64,000 nucleotides of DNA from Methylocella tundrae (lineage in GTDB: Bacteria; Pseudomonadota; Alphaproteobacteria; Rhizobiales; Beijerinckiaceae): assembly GCF_038024855.1 (NCBI RefSeq), contig NZ_CP139089.1, positions 2,390,501 to 2,454,500 on the forward strand. Reading direction: 5' to 3'. Positions 26,158 through 36,246 of the stretch are shown here, in pieces. The notes under the pieces are model-generated. The model was given only the letters and a program-made list of their open reading frames with translations, did no database searches and was not told the DNA's origin. Each line of letters starts with the position of its first letter. Position 1 is the stretch's first letter. The translations under genes and the position numbers were made by a program.

Positions 26158-26676
26158 ATGAATCGGTTCGAGCGGGGCATCGAGGGATTATTCTTCAGCA
26201 GCCGTTGGCTGATGGCGCCGTTTCTCCTCGGCCTCGTCGTCGGCCTTGTCGGGCTTCTCTACAAATTCGGCGCGAAACTTTTCGATTTCATACTGTTGTT
26301 GAAGACAGCTCCCGAATCCGAGGTGATCGTCGGCATCCTCAGCCTGATCGATCTTTCGCTGACCGCCAATCTCATCCTCATCGTGATCTGCTCCAGCTAT
26401 GAAAACTTTGTGCGGCCGATCAACATAGCAGACCACCCGGAGTGGCCTGACGGCCTGATCAGGATCGGTTTTTCCGGCCTCAAGCAGAAACTGCTCGGCT
26501 CGATCGTGGCGATCACCGCGGTCCATGTGCTGGAATGGTTCATGGACATTGAAAGCCACGCCGAGACCCAAAAGCTCGCCTGGGTCGTCGGCATATTGCT
26601 CGCTTTCGCCGTGACAATGCTCATTCTGGCGATTGCCGACCGCGTCAGCGCTGGCGTCGAGAACAAGGGACATTGA
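26158..26676 (+). CDS. UPF0114 (YqhA-like) membrane protein
   Basis: 172-aa inner-membrane protein with three to four helices (about 17-38, 58-80, 107-127, 140-160) and the family start ERGIEGLFFSSRWLMAPFLLGLVVGL. The SYENFVRPI motif and the EWPDGLIRIGFSGLKQKLLGS loop are typical. Function unknown. ATG with CGGAGGG upstream. It is convergent with the last gene of the leftward T6SS block. Confidence 0.85.
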   Translation: MNRFERGIEGLFFSSRWLMAPFLLGLVVGLVGLLYKFGAKLFDFILLLKTAPESEVIVGILSLIDLSLTANLILIVICSSYENFVRPINIADHPEWPDGLIRIGFSGLKQKLLGSIVAITAVHVLEWFMDIESHAETQKLAWVVGILLAFAVTMLILAIADRVSAGVENKGH

Positions 26677-26714
26677 GGCGCAGGGCGGCGGCTTCCCGCC
26701 ACGGCCGAACGCGA

Positions 26715-28625
26715 TCACTCGGTCACGTAAAAATAGTTCAGTGAGACGCCGAGATCTTCCTGCTTTTCGCCCGCCTCCGCCTCCGTGGCCGACAACGCCT
26801 GCGCCGTTTTAACGGGCTTTGCGAGCTTCAGCGACGGCAGAGGCTGCGTGCTGGAGATCATCATCAAGAGCTGCGGCGCAGCGGCGACCTTCGGCCGCGC
26901 GACGTTGATGCTGAAAGTGCGTGGATGTCCGGTCGAAAGGGCGCTCGTCACATTCTGCGCAAGCCCGTCATCGCCGATGAGCAAAGCCTCGATCCTGCGA
27001 TCCTTCGGCGCGGAAATCGATCCCGCAAGAGCCTGCCCGCCACGCAGGAAGGGAGCATCGAGCTGCACGACAGGCGCCAGTTTCGCGTTTTTCCGGGCCG
27101 AATTGTAAAAATCGAGCGCCGCGCATTCCGTGGCCGGAATAATGATCGCCCGGATGTCGGCCTCAAAGCCGATCGCCTTGTTGAAGGCGGCGTTAAGTTC
27201 GTCAAATGCTTCTCGCGAGGCGCCGATGGCTTCGATCTTCGCCGATGAATCTGTCGCCGCGACGGAAACGACCGAGAAACAGGGCGCGGCGGCGCTCCGC
27301 TCGACGAAATCAAGGATGCTGTCCCGCGTGACGAGCGTGCTGTTTTGCGCGGGAGCTTGAACCGGCGCCGACTCGGGCGCCACGGCGGGCGGTGCAGCGG
27401 CGGGCGGGATCGCGGCGGGGGGCGGCGTCACCGCCGGACGTTCGGGCGCTGGCTGCAGCGTGACCTCGGGCGGCGGCCCGGGTCTCTTCACCGGCGCCCC
27501 CAGCCACAGATAAGCGCCGGCGGCGAGCGTAACGAGGGCCAGCGCGCCGCCCGCCGCCGCTCCGATCTTGAGCAAGCGGCCCGCCTCATCGGAGCGGCGC
27601 TCAGCTCTGCGCGCGGGGGAAGGACGGGCCCTCTCCGGCGGCTCGATTGTCAATCGCGCGAAATCATCGGCGACCGCCTGCATGGATTGCGGTCTGTCAT
27701 CGGGGTTCGGCTGCAGCATTTTTGCGAGGATCGGCGCGATGCGCGGATCGACGCCGGCGAGATCCGGAACGCTCTTGCGTTTTTCGATCACCTCGACCTG
27801 CGTGCCGCCCATGTCGAGCGGAGCGCCGCGCAGGGCTTCGGCCAGTACGAGACCGAGGCTGTAGATGTCTGATCGCGCGCCAACCTCGCCGCCATAGAGG
27901 CCGAGCTGCTCCGGCGACACGTAATTCAGTTTGCCGGCGAAGCCGACGTCGATGAAAGTTGTGCCCACCGCCGTCGAGCGCGCGATGCCGAAGTCGATGA
28001 TCTTCGCCTCATCCACATCGCCGTTCTGAATAATGATATTGTCGGACGACACGTCGCGATGAATGATGTCGCGCTTATGCGCGGCGTTGAGGCCGAGCGC
28101 GACGCGCTGGGCGAGACGCTGCGCCGCCCCGGCCGGCAATGGTCCGCGCCGCAACATTTGCGACAATGGCTCGCCCTCGACGAATTCCATCGCGAGATAG
28201 GTCCGCTGCAGCAGCGGATCGACCGAGAACACGAAATAACGGATGATCGCCTCGTGATGCAGGCGATGAAGTTTTGAGGCCTCGTTGCGAAACAGCGCGA
28301 TGGCGACTTCGTTTTCGGCAAGATCGGCGCGGATCACCTTGATCGCGACGTCATCGCCGGTCTGGATGGAGTGGCCCTTATAGACCTCGCCCATGCCGCC
28401 CCGGGCGAGCAGGGCGTCGATTTCATAGACCCCGTTCAGCTGCATGCCCGCCCGCAGCGATTCGACGCCGAGAAACTCGGCGCCGAGGGGCGGATTGACG
28501 CCGGCCGACCCCGCCGGCGGAGTTCCGCCGAAGGATTTGGTCTGGCCGATGTCGTCTTTCGAGGTCACGTCGGTCGATCCGCGATGAGGGCTGGCCGATA
28601 GAACTCCCATGGTCCAGCAATTCAC
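26715..28625 (-). CDS. T6SS-linked membrane Ser/Thr protein kinase
   Basis: 636 aa. An N-terminal eukaryote-like kinase domain (about 66-325) has the glycine loop ARGGMGEVY, Lys K96, catalytic D191 in HRDVSSDN and D211 in DFG; the Lys usually two residues after the catalytic Asp is Ser, a variant seen in some bacterial kinases. A single membrane helix (353-377) and a Pro/Ala-rich linker lead to a periplasmic region with two cysteines. This layout fits PpkA/Stk-type kinases that switch T6SS on by phosphorylating an FHA protein, encoded here at 36247. GTG at 28625; ATG at 28610 is possible. Last gene of the leftward block. Confidence 0.88.
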   Translation of the reverse strand: MNCWTMGVLSASPHRGSTDVTSKDDIGQTKSFGGTPPAGSAGVNPPLGAEFLGVESLRAGMQLNGVYEIDALLARGGMGEVYKGHSIQTGDDVAIKVIRADLAENEVAIALFRNEASKLHRLHHEAIIRYFVFSVDPLLQRTYLAMEFVEGEPLSQMLRRGPLPAGAAQRLAQRVALGLNAAHKRDIIHRDVSSDNIIIQNGDVDEAKIIDFGIARSTAVGTTFIDVGFAGKLNYVSPEQLGLYGGEVGARSDIYSLGLVLAEALRGAPLDMGGTQVEVIEKRKSVPDLAGVDPRIAPILAKMLQPNPDDRPQSMQAVADDFARLTIEPPERARPSPARRAERRSDEAGRLLKIGAAAGGALALVTLAAGAYLWLGAPVKRPGPPPEVTLQPAPERPAVTPPPAAIPPAAAPPAVAPESAPVQAPAQNSTLVTRDSILDFVERSAAAPCFSVVSVAATDSSAKIEAIGASREAFDELNAAFNKAIGFEADIRAIIIPATECAALDFYNSARKNAKLAPVVQLDAPFLRGGQALAGSISAPKDRRIEALLIGDDGLAQNVTSALSTGHPRTFSINVARPKVAAAPQLLMMISSTQPLPSLKLAKPVKTAQALSATEAEAGEKQEDLGVSLNYFYVTE

Positions 28626-28670
28626 TGCAACTTTTTATTGTGGGCCGCGGCGCCGACCGGACGCAAGCTG

Positions 28671-29108
28671 CTACTTCGCGCCCAAAAGCTCGACGTCGAA
28701 GATCAGGGTCGCATTCGGCGGAATGACGCCGCCGGCGCCGCGCGCGCCATAGCCGAGTTCCGGCGGGATGATCAGCGTGCGCTTGCCGCCGATCCGCATG
28801 CCGGCGACGCCTTCATCCCAGCCTTTGATGACCTGGCCCTGGCCGAGCGTGAAGGAGAAGGGTTGGCCGCGGTCGACAGAACTATCGAATTTTGCGCCCT
28901 TCTTGCCGTCGACGAAAAGCCAGCCGGTGTAGTGGACGGTGACGGTCTGCCCGGGCTTCGGCGGCGCCCCATTGCCGGGCTCGGTATCAATGGTGCGCAG
29001 ACCGGTCGGGCTCGTAACCTCGCTCGCGGCGTTGGCGATGCTGCTCATCAGCGGCGCCGCGGTCAGGGCGACAAGAAGCGCGGCGACGAAAGAGTGTTTC
29101 GGGGACAT
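28671..29108 (-). CDS. FKBP-type peptidyl-prolyl isomerase, exported
   Basis: 145-aa periplasmic isomerase: signal peptide (1-27, SIANA cleavage) and one FKBP domain with [28 protein letters not shown] and [17 protein letters not shown]. It accelerates proline isomerisation in exported proteins. It lies between tagF and the kinase in the T6SS block with about 45-50 nt on each side, so it may assist folding of envelope components of the secretion machine; that link is inference. ATG with AGAGG upstream. Confidence 0.9.
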   Translation of the reverse strand: MSPKHSFVAALLVALTAAPLMSSIANAASEVTSPTGLRTIDTEPGNGAPPKPGQTVTVHYTGWLFVDGKKGAKFDSSVDRGQPFSFTLGQGQVIKGWDEGVAGMRIGGKRTLIIPPELGYGARGAGGVIPPNATLIFDVELLGAK

Positions 29109-29157
29109 GGGACCTCTTGCTCTCTGGAAACCGGCGCTGGCGCCGGCAGGAAGCGGC

Positions 29158-29856
29158 TTAGCTCACCTCGCCCGCCGCGTCGCCGGAAAAATGCCCGGTC
29201 AGCATGGCGGCGAATAGCGCGGGGTCGGGCATCAGCCGAAAACTCAGGGCCAGCGGCCGGAAATCGGCGCCGCCCGCGGTCTGCCAGAAGCTGCGCGCGC
29301 CATAGGCTCTCGCCCAATCGGCGCGGCGCAGCCATGCGAAGACCTGGCCGGGCGGCTTGTCATCGAGAGGCGCCAGCACGCCGCCCTTCAGGGCGAGCAT
29401 CGGCGCGCGCGCCGCCACCGGCGGCGCGACGGCGGGCTCTGGCAGCCCCTCCAGCGCGGTGAGAGCCTCATCAAACAAAGCGCCGGGCGCAAGTGTGGAC
29501 AGCAGCAGCGCCTCGGCCGCCCTGAACCAAACTTCATTGTCCGCAAATTCCGGCGGCGGGATAGCGACGCCAGGGGGCGGCCCCGCGAACACAACGAGCG
29601 GGAAATATCGCCCTGCGGAATCGATCGAGGGCGTCAGCGCGCCAAGAATCGTCTCGCCGCAAATCTCGGAGCCGAGCCAGAAGCGCCAGATCGGCGCGGC
29701 AAGAAAGGCGCCGCGCCACGCGTCCCCAAGCCGCTGGCGGCTGGATGAGACGGCGGCGTGCAGCCACGGCTCAAGGACCGGCAATAGACCGCCCCGCGCT
29801 TCGATCGCGACATAATCGGGCTTCGAGGCGATCTTTCCGATAAGGCCCCTCCGCAT
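29158..29856 (-). CDS. tagF: T6SS-associated protein TagF
   Basis: 232-aa cytosolic protein of the TagF family, a post-translational regulator that represses T6SS assembly in Pseudomonas and Agrobacterium. Recognised by [13 protein letters not shown] at the start, then [16 protein letters not shown] and [12 protein letters not shown] followed by a late SFWQT. ATG at 29856 is 4 nt after the tssM stop, indicating coupling. In Agrobacterium TagF is fused to a PppA phosphatase; here only the TagF part is present. Confidence 0.85.
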   Translation of the reverse strand: MRRGLIGKIASKPDYVAIEARGGLLPVLEPWLHAAVSSSRQRLGDAWRGAFLAAPIWRFWLGSEICGETILGALTPSIDSAGRYFPLVVFAGPPPGVAIPPPEFADNEVWFRAAEALLLSTLAPGALFDEALTALEGLPEPAVAPPVAARAPMLALKGGVLAPLDDKPPGQVFAWLRRADWARAYGARSFWQTAGGADFRPLALSFRLMPDPALFAAMLTGHFSGDAAGEVS

Positions 29857-29860
29857 CGGA

Positions 29861-32800
29861 TCAGAGATCGCTCGGGCAGCGGAACTCACGCAAGGCCGGA
29901 AGCGTGAACGGATTTTGCGTCGAGCCGGCGCTGATCTGATATTGGATTTCGCGCCCGCCAACGATGTAGCTGACGATGACCTTATCGCCGCGAACGACGG
30001 GCGCGCCGGCCTCGATGAGCCGGAACAGCGACCACGGCCCGGTCCGCTCGATCGTGGAAGGCTGCGCGCCCGGCGCGTCCGAAGTCACGGTGATTGCGCT
30101 GCGATTGGCGTTCGCGCCCGGCCATTGCGCGACGACGGGGGCGCTGGCGCCGACAGGGCTGATGATCGGGGTTCCGTTGAGGTCCATCTTGATGCCGATT
30201 GAGGGAGACGTTGGCGCTGGGGCTGGAGTCGCCGCTTGCGCCACGCCAGGGATCGCCGGCGCGGGGGGCGAAACGACGGGAACCGGCGGGGGCGTCACCG
30301 TCAGGGTCATCGAGGGGACGAGCCCGCCGCTGGCGAAAAACGTGTCGCGGATTTGCGCCGCGCGCTGAAAATCCTTCAGCGCGGCGCCAGCCGAACTCAA
30401 AGCGCGCGCGACGCCATTATCCTGGCGCCAGCTCCAGTTCTGCTTCGACGTGTCGACATATTGCGCGAGCTGGCCCGTGAAGAATTTGTCGATAATGCCT
30501 TGCGGTCCGAACAGGCGCCCGAAATCGACGAGCGAAACCTCGCGATCCGTGCGGGCGAAGGGATAGCGGTTCGCAACGATCTGCTGGCAGACGCCCGTCA
30601 CGGAATCCCGCAAGGACCGGTTGAGCTGCGAGCGGAAGCTGTTGGTGAGATCGCCGTCGACGTCGGTCGCGGCGGTCTGCAACATGCCGGCGAAGGGCGG
30701 CGGCAGCCGGTTGGCGTTAGCGCGGAGCGCCGCCACCTGTGTCTGCAGCTGCGAGGTCGCGAGCGCGGCCTGCGCCGGATTGCCCATCAGGAGAAGGCTC
30801 TGATAAATGTCGGCGAGATTGCTGATGATGAGGTCGATCGGCTGGCGCGTCGGCTCGCCCTCGACGAGGACGGCGTAAGCCTTGAACGCCTGCTCGATGT
30901 CGGCGCCAGGGGCGGCGCGATTCTGGAACAGCGTCGCATTGGCGTCCTTGTCGTCCTTTTTGCCAAAGCCCGGCCGTTCCCGCGTCAGCGCGGTCTCGTC
31001 GCGCACGGAGACGATCAGCTGCTTGATCGGCGATGTTGGGGCGGAGGCGGCGGCGAGCGTCACATATTTCGGCTTGTCGGCAAGGAGGCGCCGGAGCTTC
31101 AGCCGGCGCAAGGCGTCCTGCCAGGCGGCGATGAAATCCTTGCTGTAGAGCGCAAGGAGATCATCGCTCAGCGATTTATACTGGTCCTCGACGGCGCTCT
31201 GCTCGCCCGCCGCGCCAAGCGCCCAGCGGTCGCCTTTCAGCCGGTCGGCGATTCCTGGCAGACGATCGATGAAGAGACGGCGGAAACCCGCATAGGTGTA
31301 GAAGGCCGGCACTTTGACAGAATCGAGCGACGCGCCCTGCGTCGCCTCGAACACGAGGCCGGAATCGGGGCCGCCCGCGCGCGCGGCGTTCCAGTCGGCG
31401 ATCTCGGACGCCGCCGCCTGCGAGCGCAACAGCTCATAGGCCTGCTGCGAAACGCTGAGGCGGGCGAGCAAGCCTTGCGCCTCGCTCACGAGCGACCCAT
31501 TGAGGCTGATGAGAATGTCGCCGCCCGGCATATCGAGCATGGCTTTGACATGCGCCTCGAGCAGTCTGCGGCCGTCCGCGTTGGCGGCGCCGGGATAAAG
31601 ATTGTCGGCCCAGTCGCGGCGCAGATAATTAAGGACGAGATCCTTATCGGCCGGGTGCAGCCCGCCCAGCATCAGATAGACTTTCAGCGCCTCATAGAGA
31701 AAAGTAGGATCCGTGCGGTTGGCTTCCATCTGCTCTTCCAGGCGGTAGATGAGCCGGGGCCGCAAGAGACGCTCCAGCGCGACGCCATAGGCGCTGTCTG
31801 AGGCCGAGCGCAGACGATCGAGCTGGCTGAGGCCGAAGGTCGCCGCAAGCGGCGGCTGCGCTCCCTTCGTCTCATATCCGGCGGGCAGATAGCGCAGCTT
31901 GTTGAGGAGCGGCAAGATTTTGGCGAGATCGCGATCTGAGATTTCGGTCTCCGTCGCAAGCCCTCCGGCGGCCGCGCGGTAATCAGCCGCCGCGGCCTGC
32001 GTGCGCGCAATGAGATCCTTGTTGCGCAAATAGCTGCCCCACCATGCGAGGGAAGCGCCCGCGCAGACAATGGCGAGGGCGAGCAACGCCACTGTCTTGA
32101 TGAGTCTGGCGCGTAAAACAGCGCCACGATCGGTCGAGACCCAGGCGGCTTCGCCGATGATGAGCTTACCGATGAGATTTTTGAGGAAATAGCTCTGGCC
32201 GCGACCCGAATAAGCGTTGGCCGCGACTTCGCGTGCGCCAAAACTTCTGGACAGCGCGCCGATCAACTGATCGACCGGCGTGCCTTCCTGCGTGCCGGAG
32301 GTGAAATAAAAACCGCGCAGCGTCGCATTGGCCTGATAGCGCGTCGGCTCGAAAATCTGATTGAGGAAATCATGGATCGGCTTTTTCAGCGTCGCGACCT
32401 GCGCGGGAAAGCCGAACAGCGACGCCCGCGTCGAGGGCACGGGCTCGTCCTGCAGCCGATCCGTGGTGAGATCATTGAGCCGGGCGATCAGCGCGTCGAA
32501 TTCGGCCGGAATCTCGCCCACCATATTGCGTTTCTTATCGCCCGTCTGGAAGGTCGCGCCCCAGACCTGAGCCCTCGCATTCTCGTTGAGATTGCCGAAA
32601 AATTCGCGAAAGCCGGCGATCAGATCGGCCTTGGTGAAGAGGACATAGACGGGAAAATCAATCTTCAGCTGTCTGTGAAGCTCGAGCAGCCGCGCGCGGA
32701 TCGCCGCCGCGTGAGCCGCGATCGTCGCCGCCGGCTCGGTCATGATGTCGTCGAGCGCGATGGCGACGATGACGCCATTGATCGGCTGGCGCGGCCGGTT

Positions 32801-33394
32801 CTTCTTCAAAAGATCGAGGAAAGAGAGCCAGCTCTTCTGGTCCGCTTTGGCGTCGGAATCCTGCGTCGTATAGCGCCCCGCCGTATCGATCAGCACGGCG
32901 TCGTCGGTAAACCACCAGTCGCAATAGCGCGTGCCGCCGACGCCTGCGATCGACGACGGGCTGCCGCCCCGGCTCAGCGGAAATTTGAGCCCCGAATTGG
33001 CGAGCGCCGTCGTTTTGCCTGCGCCGGGCGGACCAATCAGAATGTACCAGGGCAGATCATAGAGATAACCGCGCTTGCCTTTGCCGGCGCTCTTCAATGT
33101 CGCGAGCGCGTCCTTCATCCGCTCGCCCAGAACCTCGGCGTCGGAATCGGGGCCTGTCTCCTCGATGCCTTTCTCGATCGCCGCGCTCTTTGACTTGCGG
33201 CGCCAGAAGGCGAAGCCCGCGACGGCCGCCGCCGCCGCGACGAGCAACACGATGACGATCTCGCGGACGATCGGATTTTCGAGCGGGCGCCAATCTCCGA
33301 AGGCGACGAAGGGCCCCGCCATATAGACGAGGGCCGCCAGCGACGAGAGACCAACCCCGTAGGCGATGATGCGAATGATGTCTTTGCTCAGCAT
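29861..33394 (-). CDS. tssM: T6SS membrane complex protein TssM (IcmF)
   Basis: 1177-aa inner-membrane core protein of T6SS. Two N-terminal membrane helices (about 7-32 and 42-65), a cytosolic NTPase-like domain with an intact Walker A, GPPGAGKTT (121-129), a third helix (about 430-450, ALLALAIVCAGASLAWWG), then a large periplasmic region rich in helices and a beta-rich C-terminal part (WSLFRLIEAG, GGREIQYQIS). It spans to the peptidoglycan and anchors the baseplate with TssL. ATG at 33394 has GAGGA 10 nt upstream and overlaps none of tssL. Intact Walker A suggests nucleotide use, as reported in Agrobacterium. Confidence 0.95.
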   Translation of the reverse strand: MLSKDIIRIIAYGVGLSSLAALVYMAGPFVAFGDWRPLENPIVREIVIVLLVAAAAAVAGFAFWRRKSKSAAIEKGIEETGPDSDAEVLGERMKDALATLKSAGKGKRGYLYDLPWYILIGPPGAGKTTALANSGLKFPLSRGGSPSSIAGVGGTRYCDWWFTDDAVLIDTAGRYTTQDSDAKADQKSWLSFLDLLKKNRPRQPINGVIVAIALDDIMTEPAATIAAHAAAIRARLLELHRQLKIDFPVYVLFTKADLIAGFREFFGNLNENARAQVWGATFQTGDKKRNMVGEIPAEFDALIARLNDLTTDRLQDEPVPSTRASLFGFPAQVATLKKPIHDFLNQIFEPTRYQANATLRGFYFTSGTQEGTPVDQLIGALSRSFGAREVAANAYSGRGQSYFLKNLIGKLIIGEAAWVSTDRGAVLRARLIKTVALLALAIVCAGASLAWWGSYLRNKDLIARTQAAAADYRAAAGGLATETEISDRDLAKILPLLNKLRYLPAGYETKGAQPPLAATFGLSQLDRLRSASDSAYGVALERLLRPRLIYRLEEQMEANRTDPTFLYEALKVYLMLGGLHPADKDLVLNYLRRDWADNLYPGAANADGRRLLEAHVKAMLDMPGGDILISLNGSLVSEAQGLLARLSVSQQAYELLRSQAAASEIADWNAARAGGPDSGLVFEATQGASLDSVKVPAFYTYAGFRRLFIDRLPGIADRLKGDRWALGAAGEQSAVEDQYKSLSDDLLALYSKDFIAAWQDALRRLKLRRLLADKPKYVTLAAASAPTSPIKQLIVSVRDETALTRERPGFGKKDDKDANATLFQNRAAPGADIEQAFKAYAVLVEGEPTRQPIDLIISNLADIYQSLLLMGNPAQAALATSQLQTQVAALRANANRLPPPFAGMLQTAATDVDGDLTNSFRSQLNRSLRDSVTGVCQQIVANRYPFARTDREVSLVDFGRLFGPQGIIDKFFTGQLAQYVDTSKQNWSWRQDNGVARALSSAGAALKDFQRAAQIRDTFFASGGLVPSMTLTVTPPPVPVVSPPAPAIPGVAQAATPAPAPTSPSIGIKMDLNGTPIISPVGASAPVVAQWPGANANRSAITVTSDAPGAQPSTIERTGPWSLFRLIEAGAPVVRGDKVIVSYIVGGREIQYQISAGSTQNPFTLPALREFRCPSDL

Positions 33395-33408
33395 GTCGGT
33401 CGTGATCC

Positions 33409-34851
33409 TCAATCCGAACGGGCGAGCATGATTTCGACGCGGCGGTTCTGTGCGCGGCCCTGCGGCGTCGCGTTCGACGCGATCGGCTGCTCGTCCGCCT
33501 TGCCGTCGACCTCGATTCGGCTGACGTCGCTAAGGCCCGGCTTCAAAACGGCCGCGACCGCCTTGGCGCGCGCCATCGACAAGGCCCAATTGGACGCGAA
33601 GGGCGATGTCGGCTGCAATTTGACGTTGTCGGTGTGCCCGACAATGGTGATCGCGCCCGGCTCCTTCTCCAGCGTTTCTGCGATACGTTTGGCGATCGGC
33701 TGAAATTGCGGCTTGACGCTCGCCTGACCCGAGGCGAACAGCACGAGATCGCCGACGATGATCCTGATCTTGGTGTCGGTCTGCGTGGCGTCGACCTTTT
33801 TGGCGGCGATTTCGGGCGCGAGCGCAAGCCGGATGCGCTGCAATTGGGTGAGGCGCCCCGGCGGCGGCGCGGGCGGCTTTGGCGGCGGCGCAAACATGTG
33901 CCGCACCAGTTTCAACTCGCCGCGTCCGTTCAGCGCGTTGAGGTCCGCCGCGGCGAGCTCCGCGCCGCCGGTTAGAAGCGCGCGCAGCGTGATGAACAGT
34001 GCGAACAGGGCCAAGGCCGCCACGACCCCGACGGTCCAGAACGGCACGCGCGTGCGAAGAACCTGGCGCGGAAGATCCTGGCCGCGCCAATGCGGCGACA
34101 GCTCGCGGTCAACGCGCGGACGGACTTTTCGCAACAGCTCGTAAAGATTGCGCTGAATATGCTGGAGCGTTGCGGCGCCGGACGGCGAACTGCGGTGGAC
34201 GCCCTGAAAGCCGAGCGCGAGGCAGGTGTAGATCAGCTCCAGAAGCGAATAATTGTTGAGCGGGTCCATCTTCGCCTGATCGAGCTCGGCGAAGAATCTG
34301 ACGCCCCCGATACGCTCGCCAAAGAAACGGCTCAGCATGCTGTATTGCGTCCACACATGCCGGTCTTCCGTCGGAATATTTTGAACGATGTCGTCCGCCG
34401 TCGCGCAAAGGATGTATTTGGCGGCGCTGGCCTGCTCCGGCGCGACGCCCGCCGCGCGGACCTGTTTGTCAAAAAACGCCACAGCTTCGGCGACCTGCCC
34501 CATCAGACTGGCGGGAGACGCCTGTAGTTGAGCGACGCGCAGGCGCCCTAACAGCAACAGCAGTGGACCGGCGGCTTGCAGAAGCGGATTCTCGTTGGGA
34601 ACGAGAAGATCCTCGATGGGAATTTCCCGGCGTTGCATGCTCGGCGCGGGCGGCGCGGCGGCGGCGCCCTTGATCCACTCTTCGCCCGGCGAGGCCTCGG
34701 GCGCGCCGGCCGGACTGGCGCGCCACGCTGGCGTCGGCGCCGCCGGCGCGACAGGCGCGGGCGCCTCGGGCCGGCGCCCGCCCGGATTGGGGACGATGAT
34801 CGTCCTGTTGTCGCGGCGCCCGAGGCTGTCCGGCGGGTCCTTTTCGCTCAT
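33409..34851 (-). CDS. tssL: T6SS protein TssL with OmpA-like domain
   Basis: 480 aa. A Pro/Ala-rich N-terminal tail (1-75) precedes the DotU/IcmH domain (80-255, YILCATADDIVQN, FFGERIGGVRFFAELD), one membrane helix (270-292) and a periplasmic OmpA-like peptidoglycan-binding domain (about 370-478, ITIVGHTDN, NRRVEIML). This is the extended TssL form that fixes the complex to the cell wall. Its ATG overlaps the tssK stop (ATGA), so the two are coupled. Confidence 0.94.
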   Translation of the reverse strand: MSEKDPPDSLGRRDNRTIIVPNPGGRRPEAPAPVAPAAPTPAWRASPAGAPEASPGEEWIKGAAAAPPAPSMQRREIPIEDLLVPNENPLLQAAGPLLLLLGRLRVAQLQASPASLMGQVAEAVAFFDKQVRAAGVAPEQASAAKYILCATADDIVQNIPTEDRHVWTQYSMLSRFFGERIGGVRFFAELDQAKMDPLNNYSLLELIYTCLALGFQGVHRSSPSGAATLQHIQRNLYELLRKVRPRVDRELSPHWRGQDLPRQVLRTRVPFWTVGVVAALALFALFITLRALLTGGAELAAADLNALNGRGELKLVRHMFAPPPKPPAPPPGRLTQLQRIRLALAPEIAAKKVDATQTDTKIRIIVGDLVLFASGQASVKPQFQPIAKRIAETLEKEPGAITIVGHTDNVKLQPTSPFASNWALSMARAKAVAAVLKPGLSDVSRIEVDGKADEQPIASNATPQGRAQNRRVEIMLARSD

Positions 34852-36185
34852 TGCCGATCTTCCAGAACAGCCCAGAGCTCAAGGTTGAGCTCTGGCCAAT
34901 CGCCTGAAAAATGCATGCCGATCGAACTCGCCGTCGAAAATTCCGGCCAGAGCGGCGAGTTACGGTCGAGCAAAAAATAGACGTGGTCGGTGATCGCGCG
35001 GATCTGCGGCGGCGGCGTCGGCAGATGGACGAGCGGCACGCCCGGCAGATGGGCGTGAACGATCTCATTCATCTTCGAGCCGGGGCCGACCTTGAAGAGA
35101 TGGGGAAAGCTGGTCTGGATTTCCGTCAAAGAGCGGCGCGCGGACACTTCCAGCACGAGGCTCGCGACGCGGAACAGGCTGCGATCCCTGATCGGCGAGA
35201 TGAAGGCGTTTTCCGCCCGCGCGATGATGTCGAGGCGGATGGCGCGCCGTCCAAGCCGGGCGCTGAGAAAATCCTGGAGATCGCGCAGAACCGGCGCGAA
35301 TGAGCCTTCAAGATTGTCGTGGTCGTAGAGCGGATAGGTCCGCGCGCGCCGCTCCGGCGTTGCAAAAGTCGCGAGTTCGCCAACAAGACGGATCAGCTCG
35401 ACATAGAGCCTTTCGGGATGCACGTAGCGCGATCCGCGCAAATGCTGCAGTACGGTAATGTGCCGATTCAGCACCTGCAGCACGAGATAATCGACGCTCT
35501 GCAAGCCGCCGCCGGCTGTTGGGTCGGCGGCGTAGCGGGCGAGTTCGCCGAGCTTGGCGTCGATCCAGCCAATGACGCGGTCGATCCACCCTTCGATCGT
35601 CGGATAGGCGTGACAGACGAGAACGGTCGGCGCGAATTTCTCGTCGAAGACGATCGATTTGTCGCGCACCTCGACGACGCGCGCGATGGCGAGCCCCTGA
35701 AACCCAGGCTTGGCGGTCTTGCGCAGGTCGAAAGTCAGCCTTGGATAGGCGACGTCGATCTCCTCCTCGATGCGCAGCGAGGACGTCGAATCGATGAAGG
35801 TTTCGGCGCCGATGACGAAGCGGCTGGCGCTATTTGCGTCCAAAGCGTCGACCTCGCGGCTGTTCGCCGCCGCCGACGGCATGGTAAGCCAGAGCAGCTG
35901 TTGCGCCGCGCCATCCGGCACGTCGATCGGGGCCGGCGCCGGGCTGTCGTTTGGAATGTCGAAGGGAGTGCCGTCGGGCATGATCCCGGCGGCGCGGCGC
36001 ACCGCGAATTTGCTCTGCTGCGCGAGATCGCGGTCGATTTCTATATGTGAAAAGCCCCACGGATACGGTGAGGCATGGCGCGTCCTGCCCTCCACCAGAT
36101 GTTCGAGGTAGCGATCGGCCTGTTGCAGATGATGCGGGCGAAGGAAAAGTCCTTCCGACCAAAGGACTTTACTGTACCAGGACAT
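34848..36185 (-). CDS. tssK: T6SS baseplate protein TssK
   Basis: 445-aa trimeric baseplate component that connects the baseplate to TssL/TssM. Starts with the typical KVLWSEGLFLRPHHLQQ and continues with the shell and head domains (YPWGFSHIEID, RGSRYVHPERLY). Length is normal for the family. ATG at 36185. tssL begins within its stop codon; tagH ends 61 nt upstream. Confidence 0.94.
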   Translation of the reverse strand: MSWYSKVLWSEGLFLRPHHLQQADRYLEHLVEGRTRHASPYPWGFSHIEIDRDLAQQSKFAVRRAAGIMPDGTPFDIPNDSPAPAPIDVPDGAAQQLLWLTMPSAAANSREVDALDANSASRFVIGAETFIDSTSSLRIEEEIDVAYPRLTFDLRKTAKPGFQGLAIARVVEVRDKSIVFDEKFAPTVLVCHAYPTIEGWIDRVIGWIDAKLGELARYAADPTAGGGLQSVDYLVLQVLNRHITVLQHLRGSRYVHPERLYVELIRLVGELATFATPERRARTYPLYDHDNLEGSFAPVLRDLQDFLSARLGRRAIRLDIIARAENAFISPIRDRSLFRVASLVLEVSARRSLTEIQTSFPHLFKVGPGSKMNEIVHAHLPGVPLVHLPTPPPQIRAITDHVYFLLDRNSPLWPEFSTASSIGMHFSGDWPELNLELWAVLEDRQ

Positions 36186-36246
36186 CCATAACCCCGTTTC
36201 CTTCGGCAGAGCCGCGCGCCAGTTGAGACGTTTTCGTCAACAACTT

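Noticed and set aside
30236..31801. Long plus-strand open frame (521 codons) opposite tssM
   Set aside because: Shadow of the clearly recognisable tssM; the translation is Arg/Gly/Ala-rich with no domain and no ribosome site. High GC makes such antisense frames common.
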